Position numbers and translations under genes: made by a program. From Chromera velia (lineage: Eukaryota > Sar > Chromeraceae), in assembly GCA_018398765.1 (NCBI GenBank), contig JAHBMJ010005734.1, positions 64,855 to 128,854 of the forward strand: 64,000 nt of DNA. The letters are read 5' to 3'. Positions 13,166-23,509 of the stretch are shown piece after piece. How positions within the stretch are numbered: the first letter of the stretch is position 1; each line of letters starts with the position of its first letter. The notes beneath the pieces are model-generated. The model was not told the DNA's origin. It saw nothing but the letters and a program-made list of their open reading frames with translations, and searched no databases.

Positions 13166-13730
13166 TCCGGGCATGCGTCATCGGTTGATGCTCCCTCCCC
13201 AGCCAGACAGAATGGCCATGTGCGAATGAATCTTTGGATCTGTCTGTCTGTGGCTAATGGTTTCAGTTTCCCCCCCTTCCCTGCCGCCGCATGCAAGCCG
13301 CGTACTAAATGGAAACGGGCCATTTCCGCAGACCTTCACTCCTTCCAGTAGCCGTGCGCATGAGAAAGAGGTTAACTTCCTTCAATCAGCTCGCTGCAAC
13401 GCATCATCATTCATTCCCGTTGTCTTCCTTCCTTCGTCCGTTCGTCCATCCGTTCTTACACGTTGCAGTGATGCAAAAGAAACAGGTTTGCATGGGGACG
13501 TCTTCTTCCTTTCTTCCTGCCGCTCAACTGATCGCCTCTTGGTTCCTTCCTTCCCTTCGTCCCTTCCCGTCCTTCCTATCCCTCCAGCATCAGTCTCTGA
13601 TGCCTGGTGATGGGGGGTGTCCTCGAGATTTCCCTCTTTCTCTTCTCTCCCTCTCTTTCCCTTTCTGGACGCGGACAGAAGGGATGGGGGGATGGGTGGG
13701 GGGTGGGGTGGGGGGATAGATTGAGATCAC

Positions 13731-13845
13731 TGGAGCATGTCGGTCGGTGTCCGCAGCAGTGCCTTAGGGCACATTGCCAAGCGGGCTTGCTTGCTGTGGG
13801 ATGACCGAATGCGATCGCATCTCTGGAGCATGTCGGTTAGGAGAG
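13731..13845 (+). repeat. Hairpin-family element
   Basis: GGAGCATGTCGGTCGG near 13733, right motif ATGACCGAATGCGATCGCAT near 13800, then another left motif. A close copy lies at about 15160-15265. Confidence 0.75.
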
Positions 13846-14528
13846 CGTCGCAAGGTTCGCGCACGAACGTCCTCGACACATGTCAGAGGGTGTTCCACAC
13901 ACATCCTCTCGGACGTTCCACCTTACCCGTTTCGCTCACCTGACTGTCTCTGCGAATGAATCTTTAGATCTGTCTGTCTGTCGGCATGTGGCTAATGGTT
14001 TCAGTTCCCACTCCTTCCCTGCCGCCGCATGCAAGCCGCTTACTAAATGGAAAGAAAGCCATATCCCACAGACAGCTTCTTCACTCCATCCAGTAGCCGT
14101 GCGCATGAGAAAGGGGTCAACTTCCTTCAATCAACTCGCTGCATTGCATCATCAACATTCATTCCCGTTGTCTTCCTTCCTTCGTCCGTTCGTCAATCCG
14201 TTCTTTCATGTTGCAGTGATGCAAAAGAAACAGGTTTGCATGGGGACGTCTTCTTCCTTCCCTCCTGTCGCTGGCTCAACTGATCGATCATGGTTCCTTC
14301 CTTCCCTTCGTCCCTTCCCGTCCTTCCTATCCCTCCAGCAGCAGGCTCTGGGGTTTTACGCTTTCCTTCGTCCTTTCCTTCCTTCCTTCCTTCCTTCCTT
14401 CCTTCGTTCCTGCTCCATAGAATCGTAGATGGTGCTGGAAGTGTGGGAGGCATCCGTACGGTCGTTCGCCTTTTGAGACGCAGAATGAACTGCTGACTTG
14501 TCTTTTCTAACTGCGTTGCTTCTCCGGT

Positions 14529-14650
14529 TGAGCACTTCGGTTGGCGTCTGTGAGTCTGTCTGCTTTGCTCTATCCACGTGGATCAATAGGTGCTCTATCC
14601 ACGTGGATCAATACGTCCTCTTGCAGAATGACCGTGTGCGAATCTCTTGA
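14529..14650 (+). repeat. Hairpin-family element with duplicated CACGTG palindrome
   Basis: Left end GAGCACTTCGGTTGGCGTC, right end GAATGACCGTGTGCGAATCTC. Inside, TATCCACGTGGATCAATA occurs twice, at 14571-14588 and 14596-14613. Each copy contains the 12-bp perfect palindrome ATCCACGTGGAT. Confidence 0.8.
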
Positions 14651-15159
14651 GCATGTTGGTGGTGTTCGGGCCTGTAGGGTGGTGTGGCACCGACAGCGTC
14701 TGAGCATGCCGCATGCGAATTTCGATTCCGTATAGAGCCGTCGGTGGTTCCACTGCCTAGTATCCCAACTGCATGGGGGTACATCGAAGACCTATGGGGA
14801 AATCGACCACCTGGACTTGGTAGTCGTTGGAAAAATCGACAGCGTCAAAAAGAAGAATAATGAAAAACAGAGAGTGAAGGTTTCTTCTCCGTTCGTCCAT
14901 TCGCCAATCCATTCTTCCATGTTGCAGTGAGGTAAAAGAAAACGATTTGCAGGGAGACCCTTTCTTCCGTTCGCTCGACTGACTCTCCCTTTTTTCGTTC
15001 CTTCCGTCCTTCCTGTCCCTCCAGCATCTTTCTCTGATGCCTGGTGATGGGGGGTGTCCTCGAGATTTCCCTCTTTCTCTTCTCTCCCTCTCTTTCCCTT
15101 TCTGGACGCGGACAGAGGGGATGGGGGGAGGGTGGGGACAGGTGCAGTCACTTCATTCA

Positions 15160-15265
15160 CTGGAGCATGTCGGTCGGTGTCCACAGCAGTGCCTTAGGGC
15201 GCATTGCCAAGCGGGCTGGCTTGTGGGATGACCGAATGCGAATCTCTGGAGCATGTCGGTTAGGT
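15160..15265 (+). repeat. Hairpin-family element
   Basis: Close copy of 13731-13845: GGAGCATGTCGGTCGG, then the GCAGTGCCTTAGGGCGCATT interior, then ATGACCGAATGCGAATCTC. Confidence 0.75.
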
Positions 15266-15854
15266 GTGCGTTGAAGGGTTCGCGCACGAACGTTTCTCGG
15301 TCCACCTTACACGTTTCGCTCACCTGACCGTCTGCGAATGAATCTTTGGATGTGTCTGTCTGTCTGTCGGCATGTGGCTAATGGTTTGAGTTTCCACTCC
15401 TTCCCTGCCGCCGCATGCAAGCCGTGTACTAAATGGAAAAAAAGCCATAAAACACAGACAGCTTCTTCACTCCACCCAGTAGCCGTGCGCGTGAGAAAGA
15501 GGTTAACTTCCTTCAATCAGCTCCCTGCAACGCATCATCATTCATTCCCGTTGTCTTCCTTCCTTCGTCCGTTCGTCCATCCGTTCTTACACGTTGCAGT
15601 GATGCAAAAGAAACAGGTTTGCATGGGGACGTCTCCTTCCTTCCTTCCTGTCGCTAGCTCGACTGATCACCTCTTGGTTCCTTCCTTCCCTTCGTCCCTT
15701 CCCGTCCTTCCTATCCCTTCAGCATCAGGCTCTGGTGCCTGTTGATGGGGGGTGTTCCCGAGATTTCTCTCTTTCTCTTCTCCCCATCGCTTCCCTTCTG
15801 GGACCTGGACGGACAGAAGGGGGAGGGGGGGGTGGGGGGATAGATCGAGAACAC

Positions 15855-15990
15855 TGGAGCATGTCGGTTGGTGTCCGAAGCAAGTTGTCGTGCGTATTCC
15901 GGCAACGTGTTCTGTGGGATGACTGAATGCGAATCTCGAATGCCGTCTAGAGCTGTCGGTGGTTGCCGCCTCCTGGAGGGTATCCAATCA
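15855..15990 (+). repeat. Hairpin-family element with tail
   Basis: GGAGCATGTCGGTTGGTGTC near 15857, right motif ATGACTGAATGCGAATCTC near 15918, then the tail GAATGCCGTCTAGAGCTGTC and GTATCC, as at 10688-10800. Confidence 0.7.
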
Positions 15991-16394
15991 CCGCAACGGC
16001 AGCAGCATCTGCCCACCGACCACCGGAAGTCGGTAGTCCTTCGGGACATTTCCGGGCCACCGGCAGCGCAAACAAAAGAAAAAAAGGAAGGCCAAGGTGC
16101 GCGACATAGTGGCCGACTTGTGACGTTAGGGGGAAATTGATCGGTCATCGTTCTGTTTGTTGTCTGTTCGGTTTTCTCCTTTCGCACTTCCTTGCGTCTT
16201 CCCCCCCCCCACTGCAAAAAAGAGAGAGAGAACTGTGGTATTTGATGTTTTTCTCGGTGGGGGTGTTTGTTGGACTTCCTCGCTGTTCTTTTCATCCTTC
16301 GATCGATCGGTCGGGTGGTCATTCATGTCTCTTCTGGCTTTTGTTTCTATTTATGTATGTGACTGGAAATCCTGTGTGGATTTTCTCTTTCTCG

Positions 16395-16630
16395 TTTCTG
16401 TGTGAGAGTGGCGGATGACACAAACGGAGCAGTTCCTCATTCCTCGACTTTCTCTGTCGTGTTTCTCTCTGGCCTTCTGGAGGAAGCAGAGGAGGATGTC
16501 AAGGGGGAGAGGGACAGCTTTTTTGTTGCGTCGGGGGTGCCATGGGGACTTCTGTTGCGTCGACGTGCCGACTGTCTGACCGATTGACTGAGGGAAGAGG
16601 CGAGGCATGGAGGCTGATTGAGGGTCCCTT
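16395..16630 (+). repeat. Dispersed repeat module R1, copy 3
   Basis: Third copy of the module at 9325-9560 and 11510-11735. It starts near GTGTGAGAGTGGCGGATGAC and ends near GACTGAGGGAAGAGG. It is closer to copy 2 than to copy 1. R2 does not follow here. Confidence 0.8.
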
Positions 16631-17269
16631 TGTAGAGAGGAGAGGAGGGAAAGGGAGGGGGAGAAGACGACTCAGGACGGACAGTCAAAAGATTTGGGTG
16701 TGACGGGAGAAAGCAGGGAGTTTGCCAACTGCCTCTTTTCCTTCCTAACCATTCTTCTCTCTAGCTGTCCACATTCTGCTGTCGTTCCATTTTTTCATTG
16801 TGACCTGTGAGAAAGCGACGCAGAACGCCGCGAATGATTAAGCCCGCCAGCGTGCAGCTAAACCGCGGTGTGTGCGCGCGCTTCATTCTTCTCCTTGCTC
16901 CTTTTTCCGAAGTGGAAAGCCTGGAGAAGTGAGAAGGACACCGAGATGCATTCATTCATTCATTCACTCACTCACTGCCATGACTGAAGCGGCAATTGCA
17001 ACTACCTGTTTCTCTCCTTAAGAGATTCACCAACTCCACGCCTTCTTTCAGGAGCAGGGCGGCGGTACTTATGTGCGCTTGCGGAGGGGGCAAAGGCAAC
17101 CCGCAGCGCGATGCGGTGTGCAGGAAGCAAAGGCATTTTGTTCCACTCTCGAGTGCGCCGTCCTGCGTAGATCTTTCCGATAAAAAAACAAAAACATCAA
17201 TCGCCTTCCGTACTTTTTTTTTCTTTTGATCCTTTCTCCTCTTCTGGGTGAGATGTGGTTGTTGTTTGC

Positions 17270-18650
17270 TCAGTATTTTTTTGTGCGTGTGGGAGCAGCA
17301 ATGATACTGCGTAGCCTTGGTGACGCATGCACCCAGTCGGTCTGTCGGTTTCTGTCCCCTCTCAATTCTTTCGATTCTTTCCGTACACAGACGAAGGACA
17401 TGCCACTGACAGATTGGGAGCTGACTCGGTCGCTTGTCGGCTGTGCAGTAGTTGCTGTTGCAGGGAGGGTCTGTGTGATGTCGTCTCTTGCCTTCTCTCC
17501 CTTTTCCTATCTTTTCTCTTTCTGCTGTGTCCTTTGAAAAGGAAAAGGAAGAGGGCCGGGTGGGGGAGTGACTTCGCGTCGGGCTCTTTTGGCATTATCA
17601 TGTGATACAGAGACAGAGAAAGAGAGAGATTAATCAAAAAAAGCAAGCTCAAGAAAACGAAGAAGGTGAAAGGAACTGTCCCACCTGTCGTCCTGCCTTT
17701 GGACGCCTTTGGAAGGAAGCAGGAGACGCCTGGAGCATGTTGGCTGGTTGGTGGTTCGACTTGGACTGCTGTTCGCTGAATGCGATTCCCTACTGGAGCT
17801 TTTGGTAGTGACCGACCGGCCCGAGCTTGGGTTTCTTTTCTTCCTGGTTAGGAAACCGAAGACGGAGAAAGACGGAGAAGTGAGATACTCAGGTCTCTCC
17901 TACCTCGCCAGTCTGTCTCTCCTAATCTTGTGGAGCGACGTCAGCCGCCTGGTCGCACCAAGAGCGTTTTCTTTTCGTCTCGTTCCACTGAAACGCAGAT
18001 CAATCAGATGGACTGGTGCCGTCAGGTCGTTCCTTCTTCCTTCAAGGAGAGGTCGATCGCTGGTCTGCGTCTTCTTCCTTTGCCGTTTGTTAAGTTTTCT
18101 TCTGCCTTGGCTTCTGCTTTCTGTTGTGTTTGTATACGTGTACATGTCAGCATGTGAGAGCAGCAATAACGCCGCGTCGCAGCAGTGACACATGCCCCCA
18201 GTCGGTCTGTGGGTGTCTGTCCCCTCTTAATTGCTTTGGTTCCTTCAATCGACACACAATGAGGGGGGAGAGGCCCTTGACTGATTGGGACCTGACTGAG
18301 TCGCTGCTTGGCTGTGCGGCGGTTGCTGTTGCAGTGAGGGTCTGTACAGTTTCGCGTTTGCTTGCTCTCCTCCTCTTTCTGGGGGGGAAGGGGAAAGTGG
18401 ATGCGCATTGAGCCCTTTGTGCAGTGTCATCCGATAGACAGACAGACAGACAGACAGAAAGACAAACAGACAGACAGAGACACCCAAGAGAGCGAAGCAA
18501 GTCGAAGGAAACGTCCCACTTCTCGTCCCGCTGTTGCAAGCAGGGGACGCCTGGAGCATGTTGGCTGGTCGCGCGGGCCTCCGCTGCCGGCCGAATGCGA
18601 TTCCCTCATTGAGCTTTTGGTAGCGACCGCTTCCTCAGAATTGTCCGTCT
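17270..18650 (+). repeat. Pair of ~0.85-kb related segments
   Basis: About 17280-17830 and 18140-18640 share, in order: GGGAGCAGCAAT/GAGAGCAGCAAT, CCCAGTCGGTCTGT, GTTGCTGTTGCAG.GAGGGTCTGT, and GCCTGGAGCATGTTGGCTGGT followed by GAATGCGATTCCCT. The second copy has a long GACA run (18431-18480). Confidence 0.75.
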
Positions 18651-19395
18651 GGTTTTGTACCAGGCCTGACAAATCTTAGGGTCAGAAGGACAAAAAAGTC
18701 TGCACGTCCTGCTACTTTTCAGTCTCTCTTTCGGACGAGGCGAAACGCCTCAAGCGCGCCAAGAGCGTTTTCTTCGCGTTTCGTCAATTCGCCTGCAGAT
18801 CGATCGGGGGGTTTCGTTGATTGATTGCCCCAGGGCTTCTATCAGCTTCTCGGGGTTGGAGAATGCAGACTGGACTCATGATCCCCTCCGTTTGTTTGGG
18901 GTCTGTGTGTTTTGCTTCTGCTTTGCTGCTTCCTCTGGGTTGTGCAACAGAGAAGGAAGAGATTTATTTCCTCACGAGGCCTTTGGAGAATTGTGAATAA
19001 CTTTGCATCTCCGTTGACCTCAGTTGCTAGTCTCCTCTCCACCCGTCGTCTGCTATTCCCTCCTTTTTCTTCTTCCGCTTTCCTCTCCTTTCATGTTTCA
19101 TGTGAGAGGGTGGGTGAGTGAGAGAAGGTTGGAGTCTCCTCCGACATCCTTTCTGCCTCGTCTGTTCCCTCCACCGGGGAAGAATTGTGTCTCTTTATTC
19201 CCTGGAGAACTCTCGATCGACGTTTCATCCCCTCAACGTTCGTCCATGCCGTGCTTCCTTCGCTCCTCCATTTATTCATTCGTCCAGCCAGCCTGCGGCG
19301 TCTGAAAAAAGGGAGAGGTGTAAGCACTGGTTGTTCTTCCTTTCCTCTTCGAATTTGGGGTGGAGTGGCATCCCATGCATTGGCTTGTCAGTCTG

Positions 19396-19505
19396 AGAGC
19401 ATTTCGGTTGGCGTCTGCAGGGGGCCCCGCAGGAGGCTTCTTTGATACGCTAAAATGTCGGTTGACAACCTGCAGGATGACCGGGTGCAAGTCTCTGGAG
19501 CAGTT
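19396..19505 (+). repeat. Hairpin-family element
   Basis: GAGCATTTCGGTTGGCGTC near 19398, followed at once by TGCAGG; the right side is CCTGCAGGATGACCGGGTGC near 19469. The TGCAGG/CCTGCA arms pair inside the outer inverted ends. Confidence 0.75.
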
Positions 19506-20739
19506 GGAAAAGAATCAATCCCCCCCTGATGCGCTCTCGGCACTAGATCAGTCTCAGGCGACGCACGATAAGCAGGGGAGATCTTCTGAGTAAAAAAACT
19601 CGATCGAAGCCTTTCCTCACCTTCCTTCCGTCCCGTTTTCCTCTTTGGGTTTCGGAAAGGAATCGTGCTGATGGGACGCCCCTTCTCTTTCTCCTCCCCT
19701 GTCTTTACTATCCCTCCTTCCCCTTTTCTTCCTTCCTGCATTCCTGCAAGGACAAAAATATACAAGCATGGTGCGATGCAGCAGGCGTGATGAAAGTGTT
19801 GAGATAGTGGATCTCTTGTCGAGAGGTGAAGAGAAATACTGACTTGCACTGAAGGAAGTCTCTTCTCCCTCCCGTTTCTTCCAGTCTGTTTATCTTCTCT
19901 CCTCTTCTCTTCTTCTTTCATTTCTCATGTGAGGGTGGGTGACTGAGAAAAGTCTCTCTTCATTTCCCTCAGCTTGGCGGGGTCTCCGTTTTTTCATCGC
20001 GTGACTTGTTGTTCCCTTTTCGTTCCCCCTTCCATTCCATTCCCTCCTCTCTCTTTTGGGAGGTGGAGGGAGACTCCTGGAGCATGCCGGTTGATGTCCT
20101 TGGCTTACGCACCGAGAGTACGTCGTGCCTCACGCGGGAATGACCGCTTGCGAATCTCTTCTCCTTTCATGCCGCATGTGAGAGAGGGTGGATGAGTGAG
20201 GGAAAGTTTGTTGGAGTCTCTTCGGATCTTCTTTCTCTCCTTCTCTTTCCTCTGCTGGGTGGGGTGGGGTCTCTTCCTTGCATGCCATCTGGCCCTGGAG
20301 GTTCTTGATTGCTTTTTTTCTTGACTTGTTCCTTGACTTAGTCGGTCTGCATGCAGTGGTTTGGTGTGAAGTGAAATGAAAGGTTCCGAAAACACTTTTT
20401 TTTCTTCTTGACTTCTCTCGAATCATTCGTTAGAAAATAGAAACAGAAAGGTCCTTCACGATTGTCGGGGGTGTGGGTCGGGGTTTTGGGGACTTTGCCG
20501 GACCGGACTGGTGGGATGACGAGAACATTCCTGGAGCTGTTTGGTTGAGAAGATCTGCCACCAGCTTGCACAAGAGAAGGGGGGGTTCCTTCTGTTCTTC
20601 CAATCAAGTTCCCCTCCCGAAAGAAAGAAAGAAGTGCTGCGTGGGGTCTCTGAAAGCAGACTTTCCTGTGGGCACTCTTTTTTCTTTCTGTCTTTTCCCG
20701 ATCAATTTTCCGTCTCCTCACTTTCTGCCAAGAAGAAGC

Positions 20740-21670
20740 CAATTGCGTTTCCCCGATGACTCATGACATTTTGGGTGTCGCGAAACATTCTACCTGAGCA
20801 TTTCGGTTGGTGTCGCCAATGACCGAACTGCCGAAGATCCGGTCTGGAATCTTGAGCAGGGGAGATCTGAGGGGAATGGCCGAATGCGAATCTCTGGGGC
20901 TGTTGGTTGAAGTGGTCGTGAATGCAGGGCAGGATCGATCGAGAGACGGATTTATGCATGCAGTCCGACTTCAAGTTGCTTGCAAGAGGACGTTTGAGGA
21001 TGGTGCGGCCGAGGTCGTCACCCATCTGCAACAGCGTATTTTCTCCTTCCGTTTGCCATGTGAGAGAGTTTGGAAAGGGAAACCGACAAGAGTCTTCCTT
21101 CTGGCCTTTCTCTTCCTCCGTTGAATGGGGCCTCTGAAAGCAAGGAGGGGTTCTTTCTCATTCGCACCTTTTCGTTAATTCGTCCATCTTTCATTCTTTC
21201 CTTCCGTTCCCTTTCCGTTCCTCTCCTTCCTTCGTTTTTGTGAGGGAAAAAATCATCCGAACCATCCGATTGCGTTGCCCGATGACTCATGACATTGTTT
21301 TGGGTGTCGGGAAACGTCCTGTGTGAGCATTTCGGTTGGTGTCGCCAATGACCGAACTGCCGAAGATCCGGCATGGAATCTTGAGCAGGGGAGATCTGAG
21401 GGGAATGACCGAATGCGAATCTCTGGAGCTGTTGGCTGAAATCGTCCTGCGTGCAGCATCAAGAGACGGATTTATGCATGCACTGCCAGTCCGTCTTACT
21501 TGCAAAAAGACCTTTGAGGATGGTGAGTGCGGCGGCCGAGGTCGTCACCCATCCTCCAACAGCGTGTTTTCTCCTTCCGTTTGCCATGTGAGAGAGTTTG
21601 GAAAGGGAAACAGACAAGTGTCTTCCTTCTGGCCCTTTTCTTCCTCCGTTGAATGGGGCCTTTGCAAGCA
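20740..21670 (+). repeat. ~530-bp tandem duplication with hairpin-family elements
   Basis: The segment from GATGACTCATGACATT (near 20753) to the CTTCCTCCGTTGAATGGGG region (near 21126) is repeated from about 21280 to 21657. Both copies contain GAGCATTTCGGTTGGTGTC, GACCGAACTGCCGAAGATCC and CCGAATGCGAATCTCTGG, and both end with CCATGTGAGAGAGTTTGG and GA-rich DNA. Copies differ by scattered substitutions and small indels. Confidence 0.85.
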
Positions 21671-22017
21671 AGGAGAGGTTCTTATTAGCACCCTCTTTTT
21701 TCGCTCCAGTCTTTCTCTAAACTCATATTCTTCCCCCTTAATTCTTTCCTCCCTTTTCGTTTTCTTCCTTCGTTTGTGCGAGAAAAGAAGACATTCGAAC
21801 AAGGCTGCAGGAGTACGGAAGGAAGCTTTGTGTCACTGCGGTTCCTCGATCCCACACAAACAAAAACAACACACTTCGTTGCCGTCTCTCCATTCCTTTC
21901 CCTCCCCTTCCTCCCTTCCCTCCCGCCCAGAAAGAAAAGATTCCGATCGGCTTGTGATGTGGCAGGAGGGCTGAAAGTGTTTCCATGGTGGTTCTGTGCC
22001 GGTCCGGCGAGACGACC

Positions 22018-22111
22018 GAGCATTTCGGTTGGCGTCCGTAACCAACCGGTCCTGGTGGATCGACATTACCAGCAGGACCGGGGTGGTTTGGAATGGCCGA
22101 ATGCGAATCTC
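22018..22111 (+). repeat. Hairpin-family element, strong fold-back copy
   Basis: Outer ends GAGCATTTCGGTTGGCGTC and GGCCGAATGCGAATCTC are imperfect inverted repeats. Inside them a second stem pairs 22040-22054 with 22073-22088 (about 15 bp with a one-base bulge; GGTCCTG against CAGGACC in the core). The loop is about 18 bases. Confidence 0.85.
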
Positions 22112-22671
22112 TGAAGCTGTCTGGTTGAAGTTCGCAAAGCAGTAAAGGACTGAAGAGGTCACGGCCGTTTGGCTCTCATCCCACCAGCAGCGTCTGCTTT
22201 TCTTCCACTCTTCCGCCATCCAAGAGGAGACTCACGAATGAGAAAAGTGCGATCTCACTCTGCCCTTCTGTCCCCTCATTTCCCTCTTTTGAGTGGGGTC
22301 TCTGAAGCAGCTAGAGTGGTATTGTGCACCCCTTTCTTCTCTTTCAATTTGTTTTCTCTTGACTGATCTTCAACTTCCCTTTCATTCTTTCCTTCCCTCA
22401 TTGCCTTACACCAACAGAAAAAACAAAGATAAAAAGAAGCCGATTGCGTTGCCTGATGATCGAGGCGGGAGGGAGTGCTGGAGGTTTCCACGGTCGTTCT
22501 TCCCGGGAGATGGACAGACAGACAGACAGAGGGAAAAAAGAAATACCGACTGACTGATTTGTACTAAAGGAATTGACTGACTTGTACTGAAAAGAAATAC
22601 TGACCTGTACTCAGATGTACTAACTGAGTTGTACTACCGTATGTTGACGATTTGTGTTCGGGAGACGGCCG

Positions 22672-22752
22672 GAGCATTTCGGTTGGCGCCTGCGAGATCA
22701 CTTACTCCTTTCGAGGAGTCAACAGCTGATCTCGCAGAATGACCGTGTGCGT
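22672..22752 (+). repeat. Hairpin-family element, nested perfect stems
   Basis: Outer GAGCATTTCGGTTGGCG and GAATGACCGTGTGCG. A perfect 11-bp stem pairs 22690-22700 (CTGCGAGATCA) with 22727-22737. A smaller stem ACTCC/GGAGT (22704-22708 with 22715-22719) lies within. Confidence 0.85.
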
Positions 22753-23136
22753 TGTCTCTTCACTTCTCTTCACTTCGGTCCTTCATTCTTCTTCGTCGTT
22801 CGTTTCCTTTCTTCGCCCTCGTTCTTTCCGTTTGCGTGCGCAGTCAGCTGTGCTAGGACAGACGTGCAAGAGACAGAACGAGTCTCGAGGAACCCAACGC
22901 TTCGTGCGGGTCGTCGCTTTTTTCCCATCTCTTTGCAGCCGAGTCTTCTTCTCCGTTGCCCCTTCTTTGAGCAGGGCGGCTGCAGGGGGCGGAAAGGCGT
23001 CCTCTATCCGTTGACAGCAGAGGGCGGAAAGGCGTCTTCTATCAGCTTGACCCTCCGGTGGCCTCTTGTCCTCACTTTGATTGGGCCTTTCGTTCCGCCT
23101 TCTTTTCCTTCCCAAATTTTCCCTCCGTGCAGTCAG

Positions 23137-23320
23137 ATCGATCCACTGTTCCCCCAATGCCGCAAAGAATGAAGTCTGGGATAGAGTTAACAGAAAATTC
23201 GCGGCGTCTAACGTGAAAGAGAAGGATGACCGTGCACACGTGGCGTTACTTGCCGCTGCTTTTCTCCTTTGCAAGGCTTGCCGGGATGTTGTCTTCAAAG
23301 TGTCCCCCTTTCCGTATTGA
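23137..23320 (+). CDS. Candidate terminal exon of an unidentified gene
   Basis: Follows a TCCGTGCAG acceptor after a long pyrimidine tract and runs about 61 codons to TGA at 23318-23320. The peptide is charged then hydrophobic (NEVWDRVNRKF, later ALLAAAFLLCKACRD), unlike the low-complexity frames around it. No upstream exon could be joined and no family is recognised. An overlapping minus-strand frame (23246-23488) also looks fairly coding-like, so strand is not certain. Confidence 0.3.
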
Positions 23321-23509
23321 TTGTTCATGTATGTCTGTCGTCATCAACACTTGCAAAGCAGTCGATCGCAAGTAAAGGGGTGTTTCCAATGCTACGTCCA
23401 GTGAAGCAAGTAGAGTGACGGCACCTCTCCTGCGCAGGATTACACAGGATGCTGCGGCATGAAAAAACCTGATACTCACCCACACCAACCGATCCCCTTC
23501 ACCTTTGAC

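Larger units (their letters stand above)
12480..15870 (+). repeat. Higher-order duplicated block
   Basis: Two kinds of sub-block alternate. Block A (hairpin element plus the GTGGTTCCACTGCCTAGTAT segment and a following GA-rich run) is near 12505-13020 and 14530-15130. Block B (a segment reading GTGGCTAATGGTTTCAGTT, then CCGCCGCATGCAAGCCG, then a TTCCTTCGTCCGTTCGTC tract) is near 13250-13720, 13985-14345 and 15365-15850. Copies are clearly related but carry many substitutions and indels. An N at 13000 sits inside a G run in block A. Confidence 0.8.

Noticed and set aside
1-23300. Many open frames of 60-300 codons on both strands
   Set aside because: They are rich in Ser, Phe, Leu, Arg or Glu as expected from CT/GA tracts, overlap on opposite strands, copy along with repeats, and have no domains or phased splice sites.
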